64,000 nt of DNA from Flavobacteriaceae bacterium MAR_2010_188. GTDB lineage: Bacteria > Bacteroidota > Bacteroidia > Flavobacteriales > Flavobacteriaceae. The DNA lies in contig LT629302.1 of NCBI GenBank assembly GCA_900104375.1, forward strand, positions 1,302,001 to 1,366,000, read 5' to 3'. A program made the translations under genes and the position numbers. The notes under the pieces are model-generated. The model did not search any database. It worked only from the letters and a program-made list of their open reading frames with translations, and was not told where the DNA came from. Below, in pieces: positions 25,742 to 36,100 of this stretch; positions within the stretch are counted from its first letter, which is position 1, and the number at the start of each line of letters is the position of its first letter.

Positions 25742-28700
25742 TTAACGTTTGTTATTGGAAGAAATGATCTGTTTTATCATCGTTTCCTTCTCAGTTGTTA
25801 CTCGTACAAATAACATTCTGTCTAGCGCGTTAGTAAGATTAATTTCTTTCTTGCCATTTTCTCCTTTACTGTAAGAGATGTTTCTGTAAGTTCTAACTAC
25901 ATTACCCATTATATCTACAATTTCGATATCAACTTTGGTATTATAATCAAACTCATAATTCACCTCTACGTTTTTCACAAATGGGTTAGGAGAAACTCTT
26001 ACAGAGGATTCCTTACTTAGAGAAAGTGCAGTTGACACATCGTCAGGAACAGTATTTAGACAAGAAATTGCATTTGAGCCAGCAAACGAATCGCTTCCTC
26101 CATCATCGCCATCAACTGGTCCGCCATCACAAGCAACACCATGCAAGATAATATAGAAATCACCTGAAACCTCAATAGGACCGAGATCATAACTTTGAAC
26201 TCCTCCACCGAGCGTAGGATTGAAGTTATATTGACCTGGTGCTACTGTAGCAACTGATTTTTTTCCTTTCTTCTGCATTGGATATTTAGTACAACCGATA
26301 TAGACATGTATTTCATTTAAAACATTTCCATCAATGGTTTCGTAGTGTACTGTCACCGTCTCACCGTCGTAATTTACGATGGCAAAACCATATTCAGTGG
26401 CAGGACTACCTTCGTCGGTAGGATCACAATCATTTCCACTTCCACCATAAAGAGTAAATCTGTACTCTCCTGGAGTTGTGATGTGATTAGTCCAACCCCA
26501 TCGGTCTAAATTATCCTCTAAGAAACAAAGGCTTGTATCGCTATTATAACCGAACACGGTATCGCATTCAATTACACACTGTATAACGGATATGTCTGTC
26601 ATCGCTGAGTCAGAGCATCCGGCCTCACTTTCATAGGTATAGGTTACAGTAGCACTCAAACCAGCTCCAACTGAAGAAGGATCAAACGTAAATGTAAGAC
26701 CATTTCCATCATCGGTTACACCGGTTCCGCTATAAACACCACCAACTGGCAATCCACCTCCTAGAACAACAGGTCCATTTTCAAGGCATATGCCATCTAA
26801 GAAAGGATCTAATGTAACATTTGGTAATGGATTAACCGTTAGTATTGCAGAACTAGCACATTCACCTACGGTAACAGTAATAAGTACACCACCTTCAGCA
26901 ACACCTGTGGCAATTCCATTGGCATCTATTGTGGCTATTGCTTCATCTTCAGATTCATAGGTTGCTCCTTCTTCAAAGAAACTTACCGTATCACCTACGC
27001 AAACTTCATCTTCTTCTACGATAGGTGCAGGACTAACCGCAACTATTTCATTACATGTTGAAGGACAACTTGGTGCACCTTCATAATTTGCAGTAATGGT
27101 AAGAATCAACTCAAAGCTTGTTTCACCTGCATCTGGTTTAACATCTACAGTGGTTCCATCATTAGACCCCATAATGGTGGCTCCTCCACCTGCTCCAATC
27201 TCCCATAAATATTCGTTGTAAGTCTCATCAACTCCAAGATAAGCATAGGTACGGGTTGCATTATCACAAGCCGTTAACAAGTCACTTGGGTCTTCACCTT
27301 CAAAACCTATTGAACAAGCTGGAATAGGATTCTCATAGACCGTGAACTCTAGGTCGTAAGGACAACCATTGATATCGAAGACGTTCTCCACGTGCGGGGA
27401 ACCGGCGGCACCATAAGGCCCGTAGCTCTCATCGTTACCGTCCCCGTCGCTGTCGTAGCTGAAGGTCCAGGTATCGCCATCGCAGACCGTGTAAGACGCT
27501 GTGTAAGTATCGGTGACATCGTACTCGTCAACGGTGAACTCCAATTGGTAAGTGCAACCGTTGATATCGGTGACGTCTTCCGTATGGACGCCCTCGCCGT
27601 AAGGCCCGTAGCTCTCATCGTTACCGTCCCCGTCGCTGTCGTAGCTGAAGGTCCAGGTATCGCCATCGCAGACAGTGTAAGACGCTGTGTAAGTATCGGT
27701 GACATCGTACTCGTCAACGGTGAACTCCAATTGGTAAGGGCAACCGTTGATATCGGTAACTTCTTCCGTATGGACGCCCTCACCGTAAGGCCCGTAGCTC
27801 TCATCGTTACCGTCCCCGTCGCTGTCGTAGCTGAAGGTCCAGGTATCGCCATCACAGACCGTATAAGAATCTTGATAGGCATCAGTAACGTCGTTCTCAT
27901 AGACTGTGAACTCTAGGTCGTAAGGACATCCGTTGATATCGGTAACGTTCTCTACGTGCGGGGAACCGGCGGCACCATAAGGCCCGTAGCTCTCATCGTT
28001 ACCGTCCCCGTCGCTGTCGTAGCTGAAGGTCCAAGTACCGCCATCGCAGACCGTATAAGACGCTGTGTAAGTATCGGTGACATCGTACTCGTCAACGGTG
28101 AACTCCAATTGGTAAGGGCAACCGTTGATATCGGTAACGTCTTCCGTATGGACGCCCTCGCCGTAAGGCCCGTAGCTCTCATCGTTACCGTCCCCGTCGC
28201 TGTCGTAGCTGAACGTCCATGAATCACCATCGCAAACCGTATAGGAATCCATATAGGTATCCGTGACATCGTACTCGTCAACGGTGAACTCCAATTGGTA
28301 AGGGCAACCGTTGATATCGGTAACATCTTCCGTATGGACGCCCTCGCCGTAAGGCCCGTAGCTCTCATCGTTACCGTCCCCATCGCTGTCGTAGCTGAAG
28401 GTCCAGGTATCGCCATCGCAGACCGTATATGAATCCTCATATGTTCCGGTAAGATCCTTAATTATTACACTCACTGGCCCATAAGTTAAGGTACACTCTG
28501 TCGCAACTGTTGTTGCGACAATCTGATATTCCCCTTGGGGTAAATCCTCAAATACAATATCATCACCAGTGCCACAAACTTCAGCTCCATAGTTCATATA
28601 GCTCGACGTACTACTATCATATTTTTGTAACTGATAACACTCAGTAGTAGATGAATCTTCAAGAGTGACTGTACCATTTGGTGAATCAGACCCACACACA

Positions 28701-29602
28701 TCAGAACCTACAAGGGTTTTTTCTCTAGGTTGACTATCAAATGCGCCAAAAACTAAATCCCCATTTGCGGATGTTGGCTCTTGAGATTGACTGGTCTTAA
28801 AAATAATTGATGAAAAACATGCATCAATATTTACAGATAATCCAAATTCTGCTTCCAACTTACAAAGATCCACGGTAGCTTCGAAGAATGTACCCGATGT
28901 ATACTTGTCTTTTGGCGCAAATTTACCCCGGTAATCAAAACAGGAGGGTACAACAGTCGTAGTACTATTTACAGAACCTGACATAATCCCAAAAGTTTCA
29001 ACTTCTTGATCAATTAAAAGAACCAGTTCTCCAGCTTCCCATATATAAATCCTCATAAATTGTTTACCTCCACCATTTGTGAATTTGCTCGTAATCAATA
29101 AATCTCCATCTAAATGCGTACCGCTAAAAGTTCCATCTGCGTTAAGACTGACTTCTGGATTCTTAAAAATCCAAAGGCCCAAATCCGTATCCCCATTGGC
29201 TGCAAAACGATCAGCAAAGAAATAAAGGTTACATTCATCAGTAATCGCCACCCCTACATTTCCTAAATCATTTTTGTCAGAAACATTACTAATGGACCAC
29301 CTCCAGTTTTCTAATAGTACAACATCGGATGTACCTTGTGTAAATTGATTGTCGACATTGCTCACTCCAGGAATATCTTTAGATAAACTTCCATCTTGAA
29401 CATCGCGAGCATAAACGGTTGGTATTGAATTATCATTCAATACAGGACACCAATCTGATGGATCACCATCAATCGTTATTTGCCCATAAGCATTACCAGT
29501 GGACATAAAAAATGCTCCTATGCAAAAACAGCAGCAGAGCAATAACTTAAAAGAGGGCAAGCTCACTGTACCCGTCTCTGAACTTGTAAATTTGTGTAAC
29601 AT
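25742..29602 (-). CDS. modular secreted surface protein 1 (T9SS type A, six internal repeats)
   Basis: A 1286-residue exported protein. The N terminus has a long polar n-region (about 22 residues) then a hydrophobic segment with several Cys (LLLCCCFCIGAFF) and a cleavage site near AYGQ. Residues about 45-300 resemble an extracellular beta domain. Six repeats of about 63 residues follow (about 388-757), each with YTVCDG and YDSDGDGNDESYGPYG, a likely Ca-binding loop. Then come Ig-like segments (including ATIDANGIATGV, BIG2-like), the Cys-rich domain shared by all three genes (about 1010-1185) and a T9SS type A sorting domain (about 1205-1286, VSPNPFVKNVEVNYEF). It is predicted to be exported by T9SS and attached to the surface. 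The ligand is unknown. Confidence 0.88.
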   Translation of the reverse strand: MLHKFTSSETGTVSLPSFKLLLCCCFCIGAFFMSTGNAYGQITIDGDPSDWCPVLNDNSIPTVYARDVQDGSLSKDIPGVSNVDNQFTQGTSDVVLLENWRWSISNVSDKNDLGNVGVAITDECNLYFFADRFAANGDTDLGLWIFKNPEVSLNADGTFSGTHLDGDLLITSKFTNGGGKQFMRIYIWEAGELVLLIDQEVETFGIMSGSVNSTTTVVPSCFDYRGKFAPKDKYTSGTFFEATVDLCKLEAEFGLSVNIDACFSSIIFKTSQSQEPTSANGDLVFGAFDSQPREKTLVGSDVCGSDSPNGTVTLEDSSTTECYQLQKYDSSTSSYMNYGAEVCGTGDDIVFEDLPQGEYQIVATTVATECTLTYGPVSVIIKDLTGTYEDSYTVCDGDTWTFSYDSDGDGNDESYGPYGEGVHTEDVTDINGCPYQLEFTVDEYDVTDTYMDSYTVCDGDSWTFSYDSDGDGNDESYGPYGEGVHTEDVTDINGCPYQLEFTVDEYDVTDTYTASYTVCDGGTWTFSYDSDGDGNDESYGPYGAAGSPHVENVTDINGCPYDLEFTVYENDVTDAYQDSYTVCDGDTWTFSYDSDGDGNDESYGPYGEGVHTEEVTDINGCPYQLEFTVDEYDVTDTYTASYTVCDGDTWTFSYDSDGDGNDESYGPYGEGVHTEDVTDINGCTYQLEFTVDEYDVTDTYTASYTVCDGDTWTFSYDSDGDGNDESYGPYGAAGSPHVENVFDINGCPYDLEFTVYENPIPACSIGFEGEDPSDLLTACDNATRTYAYLGVDETYNEYLWEIGAGGGATIMGSNDGTTVDVKPDAGETSFELILTITANYEGAPSCPSTCNEIVAVSPAPIVEEDEVCVGDTVSFFEEGATYESEDEAIATIDANGIATGVAEGGVLITVTVGECASSAILTVNPLPNVTLDPFLDGICLENGPVVLGGGLPVGGVYSGTGVTDDGNGLTFTFDPSSVGAGLSATVTYTYESEAGCSDSAMTDISVIQCVIECDTVFGYNSDTSLCFLEDNLDRWGWTNHITTPGEYRFTLYGGSGNDCDPTDEGSPATEYGFAIVNYDGETVTVHYETIDGNVLNEIHVYIGCTKYPMQKKGKKSVATVAPGQYNFNPTLGGGVQSYDLGPIEVSGDFYIILHGVACDGGPVDGDDGGSDSFAGSNAISCLNTVPDDVSTALSLSKESSVRVSPNPFVKNVEVNYEFDYNTKVDIEIVDIMGNVVRTYRNISYSKGENGKKEINLTNALDRMLFVRVTTEKETMIKQIISSNNKR
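27335..28450. repeat. six-unit tandem array inside surface gene 1
   Basis: Six units of about 189-192 bp. Units 1, 2, 4 and 5 have the EGVHTE...QLEFTVDEY form; units 3 and 6 have GAAGSPHVEN...DLEFTVYEN. The order E-E-A-E-E-A indicates duplication of a three-unit block. The array is visibly richer in G+C than flanking coding sequence. Confidence 0.88.
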
Positions 29603-29909
29603 GATTACTTTATTTAAAATTAATTTAGAAATTAACCTAAATAAGCAGGCATATAAGAAGGTGGTTTTAGGGCGGCTTCGGTTACCAATGATTTTGTCGT
29701 ATAAACATGCGACAAAACTAATGTGACCTTAATAATTTGCTATTAATCATTAAATAAAGTCTGATCTGACTTTTAGGTACTACTGATAATTTCGTTTTTT
29801 TGGGAATAAAAAACACGGTTTAAAGCTCGAGATCTAAAAGATAAAATCTCAAAAAAAACAATAAATAGGTAAAAAATTAATAAAGGTTGTCACCGTGGGA
29901 AGTGACGAG
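29536..29909. repeat. direct repeat copy A (374 bp): signal region plus promoter of surface gene 1
   Basis: About 97% identical by eye to 32427-32801 (roughly nine differences including a small indel). It covers the first 22 codons of surface gene 1 and about 300 bp upstream. The copies are in the same orientation, about 2.9 kb apart. Confidence 0.9.
29713..29748 (-). promoter_or_regulatory. candidate promoter and shared upstream element of surface gene 1
   Basis: On the minus strand GATTAATAGCAA (29737-29748) is followed after 16 bases by TAGTTTTG (29713-29720), an exact TAnnTTTG box, about 110 bases before the ATG. The same arrangement is at 32604-32639 for gene 2. Gene 3 has the element (39577-39587) and a poorer box TATGGTTG (about 39549-39556) at a different spacing. 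Confidence 0.5.
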
Positions 29910-30134
29910 AGGTAAATTGATGAATGACACCTTGTTGGGTTTCGAAATCTAACAAAGAAGTAAAATTTGTAGCGTCATTAGATAATCTAAAGATAATCCA
30001 AAAAGGAATTACTTTATCAAAAATGAATAATATTTTTTATGTCAGAAATTTTCTAAATAACTTTATTCTAGAAAGTTAGACGCGACTATTACACTTATAA
30101 GTTGTCCTAGAAAAATTATATCGGATTGGTACAA
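29910..30134. other. gene-free A+T-rich spacer
   Basis: Between direct repeat A and the terminator of surface gene 2. I see no reading frame, RNA or repeat here. Confidence 0.6.
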
Positions 30135-30135
30135 T

Positions 30136-30166
30136 AAAAAAAGAGGCCACTTTAAAAGTGGCCTCT
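30136..30166 (-). terminator. terminator of the 763-aa surface gene
   Basis: AGAGGCCACTT and AAGTGGCCTCT form an 11-bp perfect stem with a three-base loop, followed on the minus strand by six to seven T. It lies about 36 bases after the stop at 30202, and the sequence between stop and hairpin resembles that of the other two genes. Confidence 0.9.
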
Positions 30167-30201
30167 CCTATTCAATTAAGAACTGCTATTATTGGCTATG
30201 T

Positions 30202-32493
30202 CTAAAGTTTGGAGGAAACGATTTGCTTAACTATTACTTCCTTCGCTGTTCTAACCCTTACAAAATAAGTCTTACCAAGCACGGTGCTAAGATCAATATC
30301 CTTACTACCCAGTGCGCCTTGTTTATAAGCAATCTTGCTATACGACCTGATCACAATTCCTTTTAGATCAATTACCTCAATGCTCAATGTGGTTGCATAA
30401 TTAAATGAATAAGAAACCTTAATCGTATTTGTAAAAGGATTAGGACTTACACTAACTTTTGAACTTGAAACCGTACAATTAATTGCACCAGAATAAGTAG
30501 AACCGCTTACATCATCAAAAACGCTCTCATCATGACATACACATGCAATATCGCATGCAACACCATGTATAATAATAAAGACGTTGCCACTTACATTATT
30601 GAAAGTAACCGTATAATCTTCAACCCCATTTGTAAAGGTACCTCCAATGGTATAATCTCCTGGAGCTACCGTTGTCTTGCCATTCGTTAGTTTTGGATAT
30701 GGCTCACATCCTAAGTTTACGTGATATTCTGTTAAAATTTTACCTTCAATCAAGTCATAAGTTACAGTGACAGTACTACCTGAGTAAGTGGCTGTCGCGG
30801 TACCTACATAGGTTCCTGGCCCGTCTAATGGATTACAGTCATTACCGTTTCCAGTATATAATTCAAATACGGCTGTTTGACCTGGTTCTAAAGGCGCATA
30901 CCAACCCCAACGGTTAAACCCGTCACCAAGGAAACATATACTAGACCCAGCGTTATAGCCATATAAGGTTTCACAATTAGTAAAACTTTCATTATATATG
31001 GTAAATACTTGATCACAGCTACTGATATTTCCACAGTTATCTTCAACTTGGTAAGTACGGGTGACGGTTTCAGGACAGGAATTGTTATCACTAATATCAC
31101 CTATATGCCTAAAGGATTTAATCCCACAGTTGTCGCTTGCACTACCTCCAGCATTTCTAAATGCCTCAATATCAACAAAAGCAGCTGGTAATACATTGTA
31201 CCCACAAACCTCGGATCCGCTAGGACATTGTATACTTGGAGGTGTTGTATCTACAGTCCAGGTATAGGTTACCGACACAGAATCAGCCTCATTTTGGCAT
31301 GAATCTGAAGCGGTAGCAAGGTAGGTTATAGAATAAGTACAACCTTCGTTACTTGATTCTGAATCAACATTCACTGGTGTATTGCCACAACCACCACTTG
31401 CTGAGAATTCAGGGACTGGAATAGTTGAAGGATTGCAGCCCAGATCAGTGTCAGTAGCAGGGCCGGTATCCTGTGTAATAATTGGAGTGGCATTACTTTC
31501 TGTAACCGTAAAAGAAGCACTACAATTAAAATCCGTATCGCAGCCATCAGTGATGCTATAGGATACATACACCGTATCACCACAAGCGTTAGGGTAAATT
31601 ATTTCTGAAGAAAAATTCTCATTGTCCCTACTGAAGCTTAAACTTGTGGATACATTTTCGGATTCTGGATAAGAAAACTGAAGAAGAAATTGATCAAACT
31701 TTTCGTCTATAGCATCTTGGGTTTGACAAGCAACTTCTACTTGATCTTGGGCGCAGTTAATGTCATCTGGATTTAATACGATGCACTCCTCCTCCGTATT
31801 AATAAAACTGCAATCCTTGGTCTTAAAATTAACCGTTCCTTCACTGATTTTACCATATATAAATGCGATGTAATAAAGGTTTTCTTCACCAGCAACTGCT
31901 GTATCATCAGTTATAATTTCATATTGATTATCCCTAGAACATCCAACCAGCTCTAATTCTTGATCTAATTCTAATGTGAAATCTCCAGTAGGACATTGTC
32001 CTTCGGTATCATCATCATTCTCATCAACAAATTCTGTATTATTCAACTTGTGATATACTGCCCAAGCGGTTAAGGAACTACCAACCCCTTGCAGTCTTAT
32101 AGTGTTTACACCAACTGGAGTATAGTATTTTATCCATTGTACATATTTGTCTTTTGTACTATCAAAACAATCCCCTAGAGTGGTTGTGAACAAGTAATTG
32201 GAATTAAGGAGGATGGTAGCCTCTAGGGAGACATCAACCCCACATCCGTCAGTATCTGCTGCGGGCGTGCATGCGATCCGTCCATCAGAAACCTTGGTGC
32301 TGTTAGAACAATACAGCTTTGCATAGCAAATATACGGACCGTATATTTCATCGTCACATGTACAGCCTTGTTGCGCATAAAGGCCACTACTTGATAATAA
32401 AAAGATTCCTATGCTAATACAGCAGTAGAGCAATAACTTAAAAGAGGGCAAGCTCACTGTACCCGTCTTCGAACTTGTAAATTTGTGTAACAT
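30202..32493 (-). CDS. modular secreted surface protein 2 (T9SS type A)
   Basis: A 763-residue exported protein. The long n-region and Cys-containing hydrophobic segment (LLLYCCISIGIFLLS) match protein 1. Residues about 42-230 form a Cys-rich N-terminal module (CYAKLYCSNS, AADTDGCG) shared with protein 3 but not with protein 1. The middle has three HYR/Ig-like Cys-rich segments (for example VEDNCGNISSCDQVFTIY), again like protein 3. The shared Cys-rich domain (about 505-665; CFLGDGFNRWGW, IIIHGVACD) and a T9SS type A sorting domain (about 683-763; VSPNPFTNTIKVSYSF) complete it. No large tandem array. Predicted surface protein; ligand unknown. Confidence 0.87.
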   Translation of the reverse strand: MLHKFTSSKTGTVSLPSFKLLLYCCISIGIFLLSSSGLYAQQGCTCDDEIYGPYICYAKLYCSNSTKVSDGRIACTPAADTDGCGVDVSLEATILLNSNYLFTTTLGDCFDSTKDKYVQWIKYYTPVGVNTIRLQGVGSSLTAWAVYHKLNNTEFVDENDDDTEGQCPTGDFTLELDQELELVGCSRDNQYEIITDDTAVAGEENLYYIAFIYGKISEGTVNFKTKDCSFINTEEECIVLNPDDINCAQDQVEVACQTQDAIDEKFDQFLLQFSYPESENVSTSLSFSRDNENFSSEIIYPNACGDTVYVSYSITDGCDTDFNCSASFTVTESNATPIITQDTGPATDTDLGCNPSTIPVPEFSASGGCGNTPVNVDSESSNEGCTYSITYLATASDSCQNEADSVSVTYTWTVDTTPPSIQCPSGSEVCGYNVLPAAFVDIEAFRNAGGSASDNCGIKSFRHIGDISDNNSCPETVTRTYQVEDNCGNISSCDQVFTIYNESFTNCETLYGYNAGSSICFLGDGFNRWGWYAPLEPGQTAVFELYTGNGNDCNPLDGPGTYVGTATATYSGSTVTVTYDLIEGKILTEYHVNLGCEPYPKLTNGKTTVAPGDYTIGGTFTNGVEDYTVTFNNVSGNVFIIIHGVACDIACVCHDESVFDDVSGSTYSGAINCTVSSSKVSVSPNPFTNTIKVSYSFNYATTLSIEVIDLKGIVIRSYSKIAYKQGALGSKDIDLSTVLGKTYFVRVRTAKEVIVKQIVSSKL

Positions 32494-32801
32494 GATTACT
32501 TTATTTAAAATTAATTTAGAAATTAACCTAAATAAGCAGGCATATAAGAAGGTGGTTTTAGGGCGGCTTCGGTTACCAATGATTTTGACGTATAAGCATG
32601 CGACAAAACTAATATGACCTTAATAATTTGCTATTAATCATTAAATAAAGTCTGAAATCTGACTTTTAGGTACTACTGATAATTTCGTTTTTTTGGGAAT
32701 AAAAAACACGGTTTAAAGCTCGAGATCTAAAAGATAAAATCTCAAAAAAAACAATAAATAGGTAAAAAATTAATAAAGGATGTCACCGTGGGAAATGACG
32801 A
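32427..32801. repeat. direct repeat copy B (375 bp): signal region plus promoter of surface gene 2
   Basis: Partner of 29536-29909. Identity stops abruptly about 22 codons into the gene and about 300 bp upstream, while the remaining coding sequences are strongly diverged. This suggests recombination or conversion of the 5' part. Confidence 0.9.
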
Positions 32802-33112
32802 AGAGAAAAAGTTTAAACGATGCACTGTTGAAATTAGGAGTTCAACATGGAAGTGTAGACATGCATTGTTAGAGACTATAAATTTAGAAAACATTCTGAT
32901 ATCTCCACTTAAATATACAATTTATTTTATTGGTTTTAAGCGATTTATAACCTTTTCAACATTTCTATCCAAAAGCCGAAAATTAAACTATAAACGCCTT
33001 AATAATCTTTCATTTAATGAAAAAAATGCAAGAAAAATGAATATTATAGGCTAGGGTGTGGCATTTAAAACATCATAAGACTTAGCCTATAGCTTTTTGG
33101 CCGAGCTTAGAT
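32802..33112. other. gene-free A+T-rich spacer
   Basis: Spacer between repeat copy B and the terminator of surface gene 3. An 88-codon open frame (32788-33054, plus) crosses it but begins inside the repeat and has no support; see rejected items. Confidence 0.5.
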
Positions 33113-33148
33113 AAAAAGAAACGGCCACCTGATAAAAGGTGGCCGTTC
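33113..33148 (-). terminator. terminator of the 2083-aa surface gene
   Basis: AACGGCCACCT and AGGTGGCCGTT form a perfect 11-bp stem around a six-base loop, followed on the minus strand by a T-rich run. It lies about 38 bases after the stop at 33186. Confidence 0.9.
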
Positions 33149-33185
33149 CAATTCAATTAAGAATTGCTATTAATCTCAATTTTAA

Positions 33186-36100
33186 CTATTTATTATTTAA
33201 CGAAACTACTTTTTTAACCATAGTTTCCTTTTCAGATGTTACTCTTACAAATAACATTCTGTCCAGCGCATTAGAAAGGTTGATTTCCTTACTTCCTACT
33301 GAACCTTTTTTGTATTGAATGTTGTGGTAAGACTTAACCACAACACCTTTGATATCAACAACATCGATTTTCACCTTAGTGTTGTAATCGAATGAGTAGT
33401 TAACCTTGACATCTTTTACAAACGGGTTCGGAGAAACTCTCATAGAAGAGGTTTTGCCTTGGACCGTGGTGACAGTATCTGTTGGGGTACAATCAACAGT
33501 ACCGGTAACAGAACCTCCACCATTAGATTCACTAAGTATATCGGTTATATCACAATCCTCGCAATTGACCTCACAACTTACGCCGTGTATGATAATATAT
33601 ACACAACCTTCCGCATCGAAGTCAACGTTGATCGGGCCTACGGTATAATCCTGGACATAACCGCCCAAACTTGGATTAAAAGGATATTGGCCGGGTGCAA
33701 CAGTGTTCTCATAGCGCTTGCCTTTCTTTTGCTGAGGATATGGTGTACAACCAATATAAACATGTGCCTCAGAAAGGACATAGCCACTATCCATTACATA
33801 CTGAACAGAGATTGTTCCCTCCTCACTGTTATAGCTTACTATTGCCTCTCCAGCTTTTGTACCTTTAGAAAGGTCACATTGCGCTGCTCCAGCATAAAGA
33901 TCAAAAACTATATCTCCACTTGCAAAGTCTTCTTCACAAATCTGTGTGGTCCATCCCCAACGGCTAAAGCCGTCTTCAAGGAAACAAGTAACATCGTCAT
34001 TTTCTCCTCCTTCGCCAAAATCACCAGGATTTTTTGGATAGGCAAATACTGTTTCACACTCACCGATACAATCAATGGGTGTTGTAATGATACTCGCACT
34101 ACTGCTACATTCGGTATCTGGATAAGTATATGTAAATGTTATTTCATATCCTATACCAGCATCTTCAGGAGCGGGACTGAATGTGGCAGTACCATCACCA
34201 TTATCGGTAAATAAACCGGAAGGCGCAGGAGAAATCACAAATGTCCCAGATGTGGCATCAGCCCCATCTACCATCGCAGTATAGTTCGCTATTTCTGATG
34301 ATTCCTCACATAGTGTGGTTGGTCCATCTATTGAAACTTCTGGAAGCGGATTAACCGTTAATTCTGCAATACTTGAGCATTCAGTAGGTTCACCTTCATC
34401 TAAGGTTACAGTAATAAGAACCTTTCCTTGGGAGACTCCAGTAGCAATTCCATTAGCATCTATAGTTGCGATAGCATCATCTGAAGATTCATAGGTCGCA
34501 TTACCTTCAATACCGAAATCGACGGTTTCTCCTACACATACTTCTTTCTCTTCAACGACCGGTGTTTCATTTATTCCTACAATTTCATTGCAAGTGGAAG
34601 AACAATAAAGTCCATTCCCATAATCTACAGTGATTGTTAACTGTAAGTTGAAGCTTGTATCGCCGATATTTGGTCTTACATCAATTGAAGTTCCATCAGC
34701 ATCACCTTCAATTACTGCTCCTCCTCCAACAATTTCCCATAGGTAACTATAATTGTCTTCATCATCTCCTAAGTAAGCATATGTACGTACTTGGTTCTCA
34801 CAAGCATTTAATTGGTCACTTGCTTCTTCTCCTTCAAAACCGATATCACATACTGGTTTGTCGTAGATAGTGATTGTCTGAGTGCATGTGATATCGTTTC
34901 CACAATTATCTGTAATTGAATAAGTACGAGTTATTGTCTCTGGAGATAATCCATCGGATACCTGTCCAAGGTATGCAAAACTGGTTTGATCAATTCCACA
35001 ATTATCACTTGCAGAGCCGCCAGCTGTAACAAAGTCATCGTAATTCTCAATAGGATCTGGAATTGTTTCTCCCTCACATAACCTTAATGGATCTGGGCAT
35101 GTAAGTTCAGGGTCGGTCTCATCGAACTCTCTCGCCACTCGAGTGGTCTCGGTGTCGTCGTTGCCGCAGTCGTCGGTTACAGTAAATGTATATAGCCTGT
35201 ACTGGATGCAGCCGTCCTCGCTCTGCCCGTCGTCCACTCCGCCATCGGACTGGATGCCTAAGCCCCCAGCTGAACAGTTGTCGCTCCAATCGGTGGTCAA
35301 GAACGCTGGCCAATCATCGTTGCAGTTGGCCAACTGGTAGTCGTCAACGTCATCGATCTCCGGATCGGTCATGTCGTACTCACGGGACACTCGAGTGGTC
35401 TCGGTGTCGTCGTTGCCGCAGTCGTCGGTTACAGTAAATGTATATAGCCTGTACTGGATGCAGCCGTCCTCGCTCTGCCCGTCGTCCACTCCGCCATCGG
35501 ACTGGATGCCTAAGCCCCCAGCTGAACAGTTGTCGCTCCAATCGGTGGTCAAGAACGCTGGCCAATCATCGTTGCAGTTCGCCAACTGGTAGTCGTCAAC
35601 GTCATCGATCTCCGGATCGGTCATGTCGTACTCACGGGACACTCGAGTGGTCTCGGTGTCGTCGTTGCCGCAGTCGTCGGTTACAGTAAATGTATATAGC
35701 CTGTACTGGATGCAGCCGTCCTCGCTCTGCCCGTCGTCCACTCCGCCATCGGACTGGATGCCTAAGCCCCCAGCTGAACAGTTGTCGCTCCAATCGGTGG
35801 TCAAGAACGCTGGCCAATCATCGTTGCAGTTCGCCAACTGGTAGTCGTCAACGTCATCGATCTCCGGATCGGTCATGTCGTACTCACGGGACACTCGAGT
35901 GGTCTCGGTGTCGTCGTTGCCGCAGTCGTCGGTTACAGTAAATGTATATAGCCTGTACTGGATGCAGCCGTCCTCGCTCTGCCCGTCGTCCACTCCGCCA
36001 TCGGACTGGATGCCTAAGCCCCCAGCTGAACAGTTGTCGCTCCAATCGGTGGTCAAGAACGCTGGCCAATCATCGTTGCAGTTCGCAAACTGGTAGTCGT

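Noticed and set aside
27349-28440. frames of 88 to 183 codons on both strands over the repeats of surface gene 1
   Set aside because: Shadows of the real gene in G+C-rich repetitive sequence. They have low-complexity, unnatural composition.
29536-32801. invertible phase-variation promoter
   Set aside because: The long repeats are direct, not inverted, and no site-specific recombinase gene is in the window.
32788-33054. 88-codon open frame between surface genes 2 and 3
   Set aside because: It starts within the direct repeat, and the matching start in the other copy (29895 region) leads nowhere. Composition is that of translated A+T-rich spacer, with no promoter.
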